Below are positions 33,669 through 42,857 of a stretch of 64,000 bases of DNA, one piece after another. The stretch is from an uncultured Eubacteriales bacterium. GTDB taxonomy: Bacteria > Bacillota > Clostridia > Oscillospirales > UBA644. Position 1 is the stretch's first letter, and every line of letters begins with the position of its first letter. The notes under the pieces were generated by a model, which searched no databases, was not told the DNA's origin, and was given only the letters and a program-made list of their open reading frames with translations. The position numbers and the translations under genes are program-made. The DNA lies in assembly GCA_900547165.1 (NCBI GenBank), contig URFZ01000011.1, positions 5,694-69,693 of the forward strand, read 5' to 3'.

Positions 33669-35477
33669 ATGAAAAAGAGGTTTTTCAGAAATGGACTCAC
33701 GGAAACCGGAAATCCGCTGAAGCTTAAACCGGGTCAGTACATAATAAGATTGCTGACGGCGTGGTTTTTCGGGTCTTTTGCGGCGGTTCTCGTCGGCGAT
33801 TATAATGCATTTTTATCTCCGCTGCTCGGAAAAGGTTCGCTTTTCGCGCTGCTCGTCATCGGCTTTGTTGTATTTGTCGGCACCTGCTTTTTTAAGCGTG
33901 ACAAACTTGTTTTTCTTCTGCTTATACTCGGAACGGAATTGTTTTGTTTGAGCATTACGCTCAAAATCGTGAACACGACGATTTCCGTACCGCTTTCCGT
34001 CGGACTTTGCCTTGTTTTGTGCGCGGTCGTTGCGTATTCGGACTTAAAGGATCTCAACCTGAAAATCAAGAAAAGGACACTTTATATCGCCGTTGCGGTC
34101 ATGCTTGTTCTTATGACCGCGTATATCGGCGCCGCCTGTATTGTAAAATACAATAATTACAATGTTTACGGGTACGACCACGGGATTTTTGCCCAGATGT
34201 TCCACAACATGAAAGAGACGGGGCAGATGGTCACGACCTATGAAAGAAATGAATTGATGAGCCACTTTAAAGTTCATTTCTCCCCTATTTTTTATCTTTT
34301 GCTGCCGTTGTACATGATTTTTCCGTCATCGCAAGCGTTGCTCATCATAAACGGCTTTATAATCATTTCGGGTATCGTGCCGCTGATGTTCCTTTGCAAA
34401 AGATTCAAGCTGTCTGACATATCAACGCTTCTTTTCTGTGTTTGTTATGCGATATATCCCACATTTATCGGCAACGGACTTTGGGGACTGCACGAGAACG
34501 CATTTCTCGCACCGCTGATACTTTGGCTGTTTTATTTTTCCGAAAAAGACTGCACCATCGGTGCCGTTATCTTTGCCGTGCTTCTGCTTTGCGTTAAAGA
34601 AGACGCGGCAATGTATCTTGCGATTATCGCCTTGTACTACATCTTTTCGGGCAAAAGTCTTGCAAGGAACTTTATACTGCTGGCGCTTTCGCTTCTCTGC
34701 TTCGGCGTGGTAACGATGCTCATGCAAAAATACGGACTCGGAGTTATGTCGGACAGCCGTTTCGGGAACTATATCGGCAAGGACGGAAGCCTGTTCACCT
34801 TAATAAGGTCGGTCATAGAAAATCCTGCTTTTACTCTTTCACAGGTATTTACCCAAGAAAAGCTGCTTTTCCTGCTGCAAATGTTTGCTCCGCTCTGCTT
34901 CCTTCCGCTGATGGGCAAAAAGCCTGCAAGACTTATACTTCTTATCCCGATGCTGCTGATAAACCTTATGACAAGATACAGTTACGGCTACGATATATAT
35001 TTTCAGTATACGCTCGGTTCTGCCGCAATTCTGTTTTATCTTTCAGTTGCGGCGTATTCCGAAATGGGAGAAAAGAGAAAAAAGACGCTTATCTGCGCAA
35101 CGCTTTGCTCAACCGTAATGGCTTGTTCCACATACCTGTCTCCGGGCTATCTCGGCAGAACAGATGCTGTAAAGCAACGAAATGATGAAATCGCACAGGC
35201 ACTTTCCGTAATTCCCGAAAACGCAAGCGTTGCCGCTACGGATTCCCCTGCCGGAAACCTGACAGAAAGGGACGAACTCTATTACATAAACAGTGCAAAC
35301 AAAATCTATTCCGATGTTCCGAAAGATGTTGAATATTATGCAATACGCAGAGGTCATGGATGGGAACGAATGGAAGAGGTCATTGAAAAACTCAGAGACA
35401 CGGACGGGCTGACCGAAATCGTTACAACAGAAAACATTGTCATTTTTAAAAATGAGAATGCGGGGGCGGGCAAATGA
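33669..35477 (+). CDS. DUF2079 polytopic membrane protein (copy 2)
   Basis: 602 residues with AAAGG before ATG. It is collinear with the preceding protein and shares nearly all core motifs: LKPGQYIIRLLTAWFFGS, GYDHGIFAQMFHNMK, SHFKVHFSPIFYLLLPLY, GLWGLHENAFLAPLILWLFYF and CVKEDAAMYLA. It therefore arose by tandem duplication. Conservation is highest in the membrane core and lowest at the termini. It overlaps the lipase gene by 4 nt (ATGA). Function unknown, possibly a GT-C glycosyltransferase-like enzyme. Confidence 0.85.
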   Translation: MKKRFFRNGLTETGNPLKLKPGQYIIRLLTAWFFGSFAAVLVGDYNAFLSPLLGKGSLFALLVIGFVVFVGTCFFKRDKLVFLLLILGTELFCLSITLKIVNTTISVPLSVGLCLVLCAVVAYSDLKDLNLKIKKRTLYIAVAVMLVLMTAYIGAACIVKYNNYNVYGYDHGIFAQMFHNMKETGQMVTTYERNELMSHFKVHFSPIFYLLLPLYMIFPSSQALLIINGFIIISGIVPLMFLCKRFKLSDISTLLFCVCYAIYPTFIGNGLWGLHENAFLAPLILWLFYFSEKDCTIGAVIFAVLLLCVKEDAAMYLAIIALYYIFSGKSLARNFILLALSLLCFGVVTMLMQKYGLGVMSDSRFGNYIGKDGSLFTLIRSVIENPAFTLSQVFTQEKLLFLLQMFAPLCFLPLMGKKPARLILLIPMLLINLMTRYSYGYDIYFQYTLGSAAILFYLSVAAYSEMGEKRKKTLICATLCSTVMACSTYLSPGYLGRTDAVKQRNDEIAQALSVIPENASVAATDSPAGNLTERDELYYINSANKIYSDVPKDVEYYAIRRGHGWERMEEVIEKLRDTDGLTEIVTTENIVIFKNENAGAGK

Positions 35478-36796
35478 CGAAGAATACACCGACAAGAATA
35501 GTTATTCTCACCCTTCTCCTTGCGGCTGGCATTTTTTCGGCAATGCTGTGGAGCAGAAGCGTTTGGTTTCCCGTTTGCGGAGTCGCAGTATTTGCATTAT
35601 TTAACGTTTTCCCGTCATTTGTAAAAAGACCCGACAAAAAACTCCGCATAAGTTCGGACGGAGCAGATCTGCTGACGGCATTTCTTGCGCTTGTTTGCAT
35701 TGAATGCGTCTTATTCCCATTTTACGCAAATTATGTAACAGGTTGGTTTTCTTCCTCATTCTGGATATGTTTTGCAATCATATTCACAGCCGATTTGACA
35801 GTTTTTTGGAACGGAATAATCCGAGTATACGCAACGTCTTCAATAATCGGTGCAAAATGGCGTATTATCGGAATAATCTGCGGAATGATACCGATAGCGC
35901 ATATATTTGTGCTTATAAAAATAATCGGGTTGGTTCGTTTTGACGTAAAAACGGAAGAAGACCGAAAAGAACGCAACGACGCAAGAGCCGCAGATAAAGT
36001 CTGCAAAACAAAATACCCGATAATTTTTGTTCACGGAGTGTTCTTTCGAGATATTCGCTTTTTCAACTACTGGGGAAGAATACCGAAAGAACTCGAAAAG
36101 AACGGCGCAACAATATACTACGGCGAACAGCAATCCGCACTCGGAGTAGCAGAAAGCGCCGCGGAAATCTCGGAAAGAATAAAGAAAATCATAAACGAGA
36201 CAGGCTGCGAAAAAGTAAACATAATCGCCCATTCAAAAGGTGGGCTTGATTCGAGATATGCAATAACACACCTCGGACTTGACAGATACGTTGCCTCGCT
36301 GACCACTATCAATACACCTCACCGAGGCTGTGAATTTGCGGACTGGCTGTTCGCGAAAGCCTCCGAAGGATTTAAGAACAAACTTTCAGCCGCTTATAAT
36401 TCAACGCTCCGAAAACTCGGAGACAGGTCTCCTGACTTTCTATCATCGGTAAAGGACCTCTGCGCGTCGGAGTGTAAAAAGTTGAACGAAACAACGCCCG
36501 ACGCTCCGAACGTATTTTATCAAAGCACGGCAAGCAAGATAAACAAACCTTTAAGAAACATTCCCCCGCTCTGCTTTACGAGTGCATTTGTCAAACGGTT
36601 CGACGGACCGAACGACGGTCTTGTTAGCATAACGTCCGCAAAATGGGGCGAAAAAGTCACCGTATTGCAAAGCAATTCGTCCGAGGGTATCTCGCACGCC
36701 GACATGATAGATATGTCGCGCCATAACCGCAAAGACATCGACATTCTCGAATTTTATGTCGAACTCGTTTCCGACCTGAAAAAGAGAGGATATTAA
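35474..36796 (+). CDS. membrane-anchored alpha/beta-hydrolase, triacylglycerol-lipase-like
   Basis: 440 residues. The first about 155 residues contain four to five transmembrane helices. The catalytic domain starts at YPIIFVHGVFFRD (oxyanion region) and has the nucleophile elbow IIAHSKGGLDSRYA, INTPHRGCEFADW, FDGPNDGLVS (Asp) and ISHADMIDM (His). The pattern is that of HSKGG-type bacterial lipases/esterases. It probably acts on lipid or acylated substrates at the membrane. It is translationally coupled to the second DUF2079 gene, suggesting a joint role in envelope glycolipid metabolism (inference). Confidence 0.85.
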   Translation: MTKNTPTRIVILTLLLAAGIFSAMLWSRSVWFPVCGVAVFALFNVFPSFVKRPDKKLRISSDGADLLTAFLALVCIECVLFPFYANYVTGWFSSSFWICFAIIFTADLTVFWNGIIRVYATSSIIGAKWRIIGIICGMIPIAHIFVLIKIIGLVRFDVKTEEDRKERNDARAADKVCKTKYPIIFVHGVFFRDIRFFNYWGRIPKELEKNGATIYYGEQQSALGVAESAAEISERIKKIINETGCEKVNIIAHSKGGLDSRYAITHLGLDRYVASLTTINTPHRGCEFADWLFAKASEGFKNKLSAAYNSTLRKLGDRSPDFLSSVKDLCASECKKLNETTPDAPNVFYQSTASKINKPLRNIPPLCFTSAFVKRFDGPNDGLVSITSAKWGEKVTVLQSNSSEGISHADMIDMSRHNRKDIDILEFYVELVSDLKKRGY

Positions 36797-36858
36797 GCAT
36801 ATCTGAATATTGTTTTGCATAGGCTAAACATACTAAACTATCAAAAACTCGTTATACA

Positions 36859-36898
36859 AAAACGGACTGTAAAAAACACGTTTCTTACAGTCCGTTTT
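36859..36898. terminator. bidirectional terminator
   Basis: A 14-bp stem AAAACGGACTGTAA and complement with an 11-nt loop. It closes both the plus-strand lipase unit and the minus-strand ABC operon. Confidence 0.85.
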
Positions 36899-36971
36899 AA
36901 TATGTTTTAATATTATTCTTGTGCAGTTACAGGCAACCACAATTATTCATAAAATATATGCACCAATATAT

Positions 36972-37859
36972 TTATCCGAATCTTGTCAACACCTCACAAA
37001 GCAATTTTTTGACATCAGATTTTATCTGCGAAATATCCGCCGACTTGATCAACCTATCGTCTTCGCTCAACAAACCCATATTGATTTCAAAAAATTTTCG
37101 GCTGAAATCTCTGTCAGAATCAAAAACGTCCTCCAAAAGTCTGATTCTTTTCTGCATGCACAGAATGTTTTCCGACAGCAAAGAAAAATTTTTATGACGG
37201 AATAAATCTTTTGCAATCAACTGCTGCATTACATCGTACAAGCCGATTCCCAAAAGGTAACTTCCGTTACCGTCAAGCATTTTCATATCAAAATCGCTGT
37301 CAAGATATCTCCGTATGCTGTCCGTGATTAAATCAATATTGAAATCTTCTCCCAAATGTATAGGCCTTATCAACAACAAATACTCACAGGAATCATTGTC
37401 TATACATTTATGAAAGGAATTTCTGTCAACATAAACGGTATGATTCGGAAAATGATAGGAACTTACGGTATATGTATTACCGTAATCATTGTACCCTGAT
37501 AAAATACAATCGCCGAGCCCATCAACGTTACTGCAAAAGCAACGCAGATCCGCACAACCGTTCGCAATAACGTAATATCCGTTTTCAATAGCAGCACAAA
37601 TAGTTTTCTTTCCGAAATCTTTTAAGAAAAACTTAGGGATGGTTTCAAACTCCAACAAGTGCATTATTCCCATCCACCCGGAATTATCCATAAAAACACG
37701 TCCTATCTCACCGTCGCAAAAAGAACAGCGCAAACAGGAAACATGATTATAATACCAATAATTCAATGACGGATTCCCGGCAACGGCTATGCCGACACAG
37801 AAATGTTCCTCGCAAGAACCGTATAACGGCTCCGTAATGGGAAGCTGTATCATTTTCAT
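36972..37859 (-). CDS. C39-like/BtrH_N-like protein, second copy (His position lost)
   Basis: 295 residues from ATG 37859, chosen for GGAGG 9 nt upstream; a longer frame begins inside the previous gene. The N half resembles its neighbour: PLYGSCEEHFCVGIAVAGNPSLNYWYYNH, then CAAIENGYYVIANGCADL and GDCILSGYNDYGNTYTV. In the first copy the equivalent of the last motif begins with His; here it is Gly, so catalysis is doubtful. The C half is helical. I do not know the function. It is the last gene of an operon behind two ABC exporters. Confidence 0.6.
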   Translation of the reverse strand: MKMIQLPITEPLYGSCEEHFCVGIAVAGNPSLNYWYYNHVSCLRCSFCDGEIGRVFMDNSGWMGIMHLLEFETIPKFFLKDFGKKTICAAIENGYYVIANGCADLRCFCSNVDGLGDCILSGYNDYGNTYTVSSYHFPNHTVYVDRNSFHKCIDNDSCEYLLLIRPIHLGEDFNIDLITDSIRRYLDSDFDMKMLDGNGSYLLGIGLYDVMQQLIAKDLFRHKNFSLLSENILCMQKRIRLLEDVFDSDRDFSRKFFEINMGLLSEDDRLIKSADISQIKSDVKKLLCEVLTRFG

Positions 37860-37860
37860 A

Positions 37861-38853
37861 TCACATAACCTCCGATAATTTCGACAATATCTCACCCTCC
37901 GCCGTAATATTACGTTCAACAAGCGTTTTTATTTTTTCTATGGGCGAATAATTATCGGTCATATTGATTTTCAAAAAAAGCAAATGTATTTTTTCCGAAT
38001 TTTCAATCACTTCCTCATATCCGCAACTGAAACCGCTGCCGCAATCACACACAGATTCGACCTTTTTGATAAACTTAAATAAAAGACGTTTATGTTCAAC
38101 GTAAAAAAGTGAGATACGCATATCCGGAGAATACTTGTTTTCCTCGACAAACGATAAATACTTCAATAAATACTTGCCCGTCTCCGCACCGACAGCAACA
38201 GAACTTTTGTCGCCGCAGTTGATTTCGGAAAAACGGCAAAGATAATCTTGTATACCTCTCTTTGCGCATATACGGTCAAATACTATCTCATCGCTTCGGA
38301 CACGCATAGCGCACAAATGTCCGAGATTATCCATAACTGAATCTCTCGTTATATATTCAGACTCCAATGCCTGTTCAAGACTTTTTCGCGATGATGTTAT
38401 AAAGCCGAAATGATCCGTCTCCGTATATACCGCTATGTTATATTTATCGGAAGAACAGTCATAGCCGTATATCAAACAATCGTGAATACAGTGCCTTTTC
38501 TGAAATAAACGCGCATTTTCCAAATAAAACTCGTCATAGCAATCAATATAAACATAATACCAGTGAGACAAACAATAATGTATTATTGAGCTTGCAAATG
38601 GAACAAATATCTTTCGGCAAAGCGTATGATATTCCAAAACATCTTTCATTTGTGAATAACCGGATTTGACAAAAGATAACTCAAAGTCTCCGTTACTCTC
38701 CGTATCGAAAAACTTATTGCACTTGATCTGCAAGCCGTTATTAAAATACCAATTGTCCGCAGTCGGATTTCCCGCCATAACAATTGCGGGACAGGCATCG
38801 CATTGATATGTTGTGAATTGAGGTATTTTCGCGGGCAACAGAACAGAGTCCAT
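37861..38853 (-). CDS. C39-like/BtrH_N-like protein associated with ABC exporters
   Basis: 330 residues, no signal peptide. An N-terminal Cys region (TTYQCDACPAIVMAGNPTADNWYFNNG) and a segment WYYVYIDCYDEFYLENA followed by HDCLIYGYDCSSDKYNI recall papain-like C39/BtrH_N domains (Cys near the N terminus, His before a GYD motif). Such proteins occur in Bacillota natural-product loci, in my recollection. C-terminal half: helical, with a CDCGSGFSC cluster. It lies 8 nt after the second ABC gene and 1 nt before a diverged copy. It may process, transfer or protect a peptide or acyl substrate of the exporters (inference). Confidence 0.6.
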   Translation of the reverse strand: MDSVLLPAKIPQFTTYQCDACPAIVMAGNPTADNWYFNNGLQIKCNKFFDTESNGDFELSFVKSGYSQMKDVLEYHTLCRKIFVPFASSIIHYCLSHWYYVYIDCYDEFYLENARLFQKRHCIHDCLIYGYDCSSDKYNIAVYTETDHFGFITSSRKSLEQALESEYITRDSVMDNLGHLCAMRVRSDEIVFDRICAKRGIQDYLCRFSEINCGDKSSVAVGAETGKYLLKYLSFVEENKYSPDMRISLFYVEHKRLLFKFIKKVESVCDCGSGFSCGYEEVIENSEKIHLLFLKINMTDNYSPIEKIKTLVERNITAEGEILSKLSEVM

Positions 38854-38861
38854 ACGTTTGA

Positions 38862-40679
38862 TTACTCCTGTAAATATTTTTCCGCTTGAAGATTAAACAT
38901 CTCCGCATACTTGCCGTTAAGACGCATCAGTTCATCATGGCTGCCATGCTCGATTATTCTGCCGTCTTCAAGCATATATATCTTATCCGCCATGCGTGTT
39001 GTGGAAAGCCTGTGAGAAATAAACACGACAGCCTTATTATACGTCGCACTCATCATAAGTTTGTTGAGTTCATATTCACTGTCCGGGTCAAGCGCGGACG
39101 ACGGCTCGTCCATTATAACTATCTGATTATTCTGCATGATAGTGCGCGCAATGGCAACCTTTTGCGCTTCTCCGCCCGAAAGAATCGTACCGTTGTCGTC
39201 AAACTCTCTGCCGAGCTGTGTATAGATTCCGTCAGGCAATTGTTCGAGTTTGTTTGTGAATGTAGCAGCGTCAAGAGCTTTCTTTATGCGTTCTTCCTCT
39301 TCGGGAGTGCCGTCAAGCAAGTCCATCTTTACATTCTCCGCAATAGTGACGGAAAAGAGTTTGAAATCCTGAAATACCGTGCCGAAAAGTTCGCGATAAT
39401 CGTCTGTTTTATAGTCGCGGACAGGTCTGCCGTTGAGATAAACAGCCCCCTTATTCGGCTCATAAAGACGCAGCAATAATTTTATCAACGTCGATTTTCC
39501 CGCGCCGTTATAACCGACAATTGCAATTTTTTCATTCTTGTGGATTTTCAGCGATACGTCCTTTAATACAGGCTCGGGACTGCTGTCATATCCGAACCAG
39601 ACATTTTTCATTTCAAGCAAAGTCAACGGCTCGGTAATATCAAGCGCATCGGGAGCATCCTTGATCTGAGGGTCATACTCCATAAACGCACGGAACTTTT
39701 CGATATACTTGCTGTTTGTCGCAAAATCTATCACCGAGAACACAAAACTGCGCACATCGCTTGCCGTGCGCTGAACGGCAGGAAGAATCGTCATCATCCC
39801 ACTGATTGCAAGCGTATGAGTGACAACTATCTGATACGACATATACAAGTAGAACACAACGTTCAGCACTATATCTTTCAACAAAGAGGAAGTATAGTTC
39901 ACCCAAAAGACATCCTTGACATTTTTTAAGGATATTTTCTTTTGCGCGTCAACAAAGCCGTCATACTTGTCTAAAAACGACTGACGGATCTTGTTCATTC
40001 GCAACTCTTTTGCATAAGTATCAAGAAAAAGTACACGGTTTACATAGTCGAGTTCTCTGTTGACAGGAACAAGGTCTTCGTCCTTTTTGAGTTCTGCCTT
40101 TGCAGTCAAAAGTTTTGCGACTATGCCTATTATTGCAAGAACCGCGACAAATATTGCCGCCGACATATCAAGCGAAACGATTACAACGCCTATCGTCACA
40201 AGCGATGCAATTACTCCGAGCATTTCCATTATAGCTCTTACAACCTTGAACGGCATTGACGACGCATACTCAAACGACCAAACAAAGTCATCGTAAAAAT
40301 CGGGATTTTCATACTTTGAAATCTCTACGGTACGGGATTTATGATATATAATATCCTTCATTTTTTCGATAAAACGCGGTATTTTTATCTGGTAATAAAA
40401 ATATCCGAAAACAGAACTTAAAACAAATGATACAACCTGCACCGAAATCAAGATTGCGAACTGTATCAATACGGGGATAAAATCAGAGGTATTGTTCGTA
40501 ATCTGACTTTCGATCTGTGAATACAGATTGTTCAGGAAATTATAATATATGTAATTTGTAATGACATCCGAATATATAACAAAAAACAGTTGGATAAATA
40601 TGTATGCCGGCATATATTTGACAACATATTTTACCATATAAAAGTTGTTGCTTATAATTCGTTTCAACTTTTTCATCAT
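38862..40679 (-). CDS. ABC exporter half-transporter (type I), second partner
   Basis: 605 residues. Six transmembrane helices (about 20-320) precede a nucleotide-binding domain with Walker A GYNGAGKST, Q-loop FGTVFQDF, signature LSGGEAQK, Walker B IVIMDEPSSALD and switch His in ISHRLS. All ATPase motifs are consensus. No C39 peptidase or PCAT domain is attached. It overlaps the upstream ABC gene by 4 nt, and both proteins are similar in length and organisation, so a heterodimer is likely. Substrate unknown; peptide, lipid or drug export is possible. Confidence 0.9.
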   Translation of the reverse strand: MMKKLKRIISNNFYMVKYVVKYMPAYIFIQLFFVIYSDVITNYIYYNFLNNLYSQIESQITNNTSDFIPVLIQFAILISVQVVSFVLSSVFGYFYYQIKIPRFIEKMKDIIYHKSRTVEISKYENPDFYDDFVWSFEYASSMPFKVVRAIMEMLGVIASLVTIGVVIVSLDMSAAIFVAVLAIIGIVAKLLTAKAELKKDEDLVPVNRELDYVNRVLFLDTYAKELRMNKIRQSFLDKYDGFVDAQKKISLKNVKDVFWVNYTSSLLKDIVLNVVFYLYMSYQIVVTHTLAISGMMTILPAVQRTASDVRSFVFSVIDFATNSKYIEKFRAFMEYDPQIKDAPDALDITEPLTLLEMKNVWFGYDSSPEPVLKDVSLKIHKNEKIAIVGYNGAGKSTLIKLLLRLYEPNKGAVYLNGRPVRDYKTDDYRELFGTVFQDFKLFSVTIAENVKMDLLDGTPEEEERIKKALDAATFTNKLEQLPDGIYTQLGREFDDNGTILSGGEAQKVAIARTIMQNNQIVIMDEPSSALDPDSEYELNKLMMSATYNKAVVFISHRLSTTRMADKIYMLEDGRIIEHGSHDELMRLNGKYAEMFNLQAEKYLQE

Positions 40680-42475
40680 TTACTCCCCCTGTATTTTTCA
40701 GCTTGCCGCAAAAACATTTTTGCGTATTTGCCGCCGAGTTTCATCAACTCACGGTGCGTTCCCTGCTCGGCGATCTGACCGTTTTCCAGATAATAAACGG
40801 TATCTGCAAGCACGGCGGACGAAAGTCTGTGAGAAATAAACACAACGATTTTTCCCTCACAGGCACGCATCATGTTCTCATACATATTATACTCGGCAAT
40901 GGGGTCAAGCGCAGATGATGGTTCGTCAAGAATAACGATTTCGCAAGGCTTGGCAAAAACCCTTGCAAGGGCTATCTTTTGGAATTCGCCGCCCGACAAA
41001 ATAACTCCCTTGTCACTGAACTCGCGCGTAAGCAAAGTATCCATGCCGTTTTCAAACGTGCAGACCTTATCCCAAATTCCGCTTTCACGAAGTGCGTTTT
41101 CAACGATTTTTCTGTCCTCTTCCGTTTCGCACTTTCGCATAAGAACATTTTCGGCAACGCTCAGAGCAAGCACCTGATAATCCTGAAAAACCGTTCCGAA
41201 CAATGCGCGGTAGGAGTCAAGGTTTATCTGCTTTATATCTGTTCCGTTAAGAAGTATCTGACCGTCCGTAACGTCATAAAGACGCATCAGAAGTTTGACA
41301 AGCGTTGACTTTCCTGCGCCGTTGTTGCCGACTATGGCAATTTTTTCTCCCGGACGGATATTCATATTGATATGCTTTAAGCACTCGTTTTCCTGGCTGA
41401 TATACTTAAAACTGACATCCTTGATCTGCACCGCAGGTTTAACTGACGTATCCACTTTCGGACCGTTCTCGTTAAGGCTGACGTTTGGTTTGTACTCAAA
41501 GAAATACTTCAAATCATCAACATAAAGCGAACTGTTGCCCAATCTGTGAAAGATGCTTGCAAAGGATTGCAAATGGCTTGAAACAGAGCCTACGGAATTG
41601 ATTGCGACGAAGAAATTACCCAACGATACCGTTTTGGAAATTATCGTTCTGAACGCAATGTAGATCTGCGCACCGAACGAAGAAATCATGTCGGAAGAAA
41701 AGTCCAGCGCATTGAATTTGATTGATTTCCAACTGTATTTTCTCGCAAGGGCTATGAGTTTATCGTTGGCGTCGTGATAGATCTTCAATATATTCCGAAA
41801 TATCTTGGTCATACGCATCTCTTTTACATAGTCCATCAAGTAAAAGATACGGTTTGAATAATCGACACGCCTGTTCTGCGGAACTTCCTTCAAAGAGTAT
41901 TCGTGATTGAACTTGTTCACTATCCCGCCCGTTATCAGCGTATACAAAAAAGGAATCACCGAGAAAACAACAAGTAACGGATCTATCTCAAAAAGAATGA
42001 ACGACATTGAGAACATCATTATCACGCTTGTTAAAAAGTCACAGATGATCTGTATCGACTCATGAACCTTTGACGCAAAAATGACGTTTGCTATTACATA
42101 TCTGTCATAAAAGTCCGTCTGTTCAAAACACGCAATGTCAAGTTCAAAAACTTTGTTGTAAAACATCTTTTGAAGACGTCTGTTTATCTCTATGTTCGCT
42201 TTCGGCAGATAAAAAGTGTTATAAAACTGCATTACCGAACCGGTAATCCAATTAAACAAAAATGTACCGACAACAACAATTACGATTTTGCCGTAGTTTG
42301 AACCCGCCTGCAACTCATCAACAACGGTTCTTACAAGAAAAACATTCGTTACAAGTTGCAAGATGCAGCCCCAGATAGTGAACAGCAAACTGAGCCAGAC
42401 TTTCAGTGGACTGGCCTTATAAAGAAGTTTCAGTACAAAAAAATTATTGGATAAAATATGCTTAATTCTTTTCAT
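40676..42475 (-). CDS. ABC exporter half-transporter (type I), first partner
   Basis: 599 residues from ATG 42475 (AGGAGA upstream). It has six transmembrane helices, then the nucleotide-binding domain: GNNGAGKST, FGTVFQDY, ILSGGEFQK, IVILDEPSSALD and FISHRLSS. It is the first structural gene after a 190-nt leader carrying an intrinsic terminator, so its expression is probably regulated by attenuation. The layout (leader peptide, terminator, two half-transporters) resembles the drug-induced bmrB-bmrC-bmrD system of Bacillus subtilis, though the downstream genes differ. Confidence 0.9.
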   Translation of the reverse strand: MKRIKHILSNNFFVLKLLYKASPLKVWLSLLFTIWGCILQLVTNVFLVRTVVDELQAGSNYGKIVIVVVGTFLFNWITGSVMQFYNTFYLPKANIEINRRLQKMFYNKVFELDIACFEQTDFYDRYVIANVIFASKVHESIQIICDFLTSVIMMFSMSFILFEIDPLLVVFSVIPFLYTLITGGIVNKFNHEYSLKEVPQNRRVDYSNRIFYLMDYVKEMRMTKIFRNILKIYHDANDKLIALARKYSWKSIKFNALDFSSDMISSFGAQIYIAFRTIISKTVSLGNFFVAINSVGSVSSHLQSFASIFHRLGNSSLYVDDLKYFFEYKPNVSLNENGPKVDTSVKPAVQIKDVSFKYISQENECLKHINMNIRPGEKIAIVGNNGAGKSTLVKLLMRLYDVTDGQILLNGTDIKQINLDSYRALFGTVFQDYQVLALSVAENVLMRKCETEEDRKIVENALRESGIWDKVCTFENGMDTLLTREFSDKGVILSGGEFQKIALARVFAKPCEIVILDEPSSALDPIAEYNMYENMMRACEGKIVVFISHRLSSAVLADTVYYLENGQIAEQGTHRELMKLGGKYAKMFLRQAEKYRGSK

Positions 42476-42564
42476 TCACTTTCTCCTATCCTAAATGATT
42501 AAGCGATTTGTTTTCATTACAATCTTCTTTTTTTCTGTTTTTTTTGTCAGCAAATAATAAAAAA

Positions 42565-42596
42565 GCACAAAGAATCCCCTTATAAAATCTTTGCGC
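42565..42596 (-). terminator. attenuator hairpin in the ABC operon leader
   Basis: Reading leftwards: GCGCAAAGA, a 14-nt loop, TCTTTGTGC, then TTTTTTATTATT. It lies about 90 nt before the first ABC start codon and after the promoter, so it must be bypassed for expression. Its 5' arm overlaps the last codons of the candidate leader peptide. Confidence 0.8.
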
Positions 42597-42642
42597 TTTC
42601 CCTTAAATTAAATTTTACCGACCTTAATAAACAAGCATACAT
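42580..42642 (-). CDS. candidate leader peptide of the ABC operon
   Basis: A 20-codon frame (MYACLLRSVKFNLRESAKIL) beginning about 24 nt after the predicted transcription start. The AAAGG upstream is 12-13 nt away, so initiation would be modest. A ribosome on the final codons would cover the 5' arm of the terminator hairpin and favour read-through. It could instead be an accidental frame. Confidence 0.4.
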   Translation of the reverse strand: MYACLLRSVKFNLRESAKIL

Positions 42643-42672
42643 ATAAATAATGTACCTTTCGGACTTTTATTC

Positions 42673-42701
42673 ATTATACCATAACCAAAATATTTTGTCA
42701 A
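42673..42701 (-). promoter_or_regulatory. consensus sigma-A promoter of the ABC/BtrH-like operon
   Basis: On the minus strand TTGACA (42701-42696), 17 nt, TATAAT (42678-42673): a perfect match to both hexamers. Confidence 0.92.
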
Positions 42702-42804
42702 TATTTGAAAGAAAATATTGCAAATTATCGTTACGGGTCTATGGTTCTACCCATAATTTTCCATGAAGCCTGATATATAAACAAAATACTCCTCATTATC
42801 ATAA

Positions 42805-42839
42805 AAATGCTCCGAAAAGATTTTTCTTTTCGGAGCATT
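42805..42839 (-). terminator. RNase Y terminator
   Basis: Stem AATGCTCCGAAAAGA and complement with a short loop and T-run on the minus strand, 19 nt after the rny stop. It is nearly symmetric and may act both ways. Confidence 0.92.
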
Positions 42840-42857
42840 GGTTTTCTGTTTTTAAGA

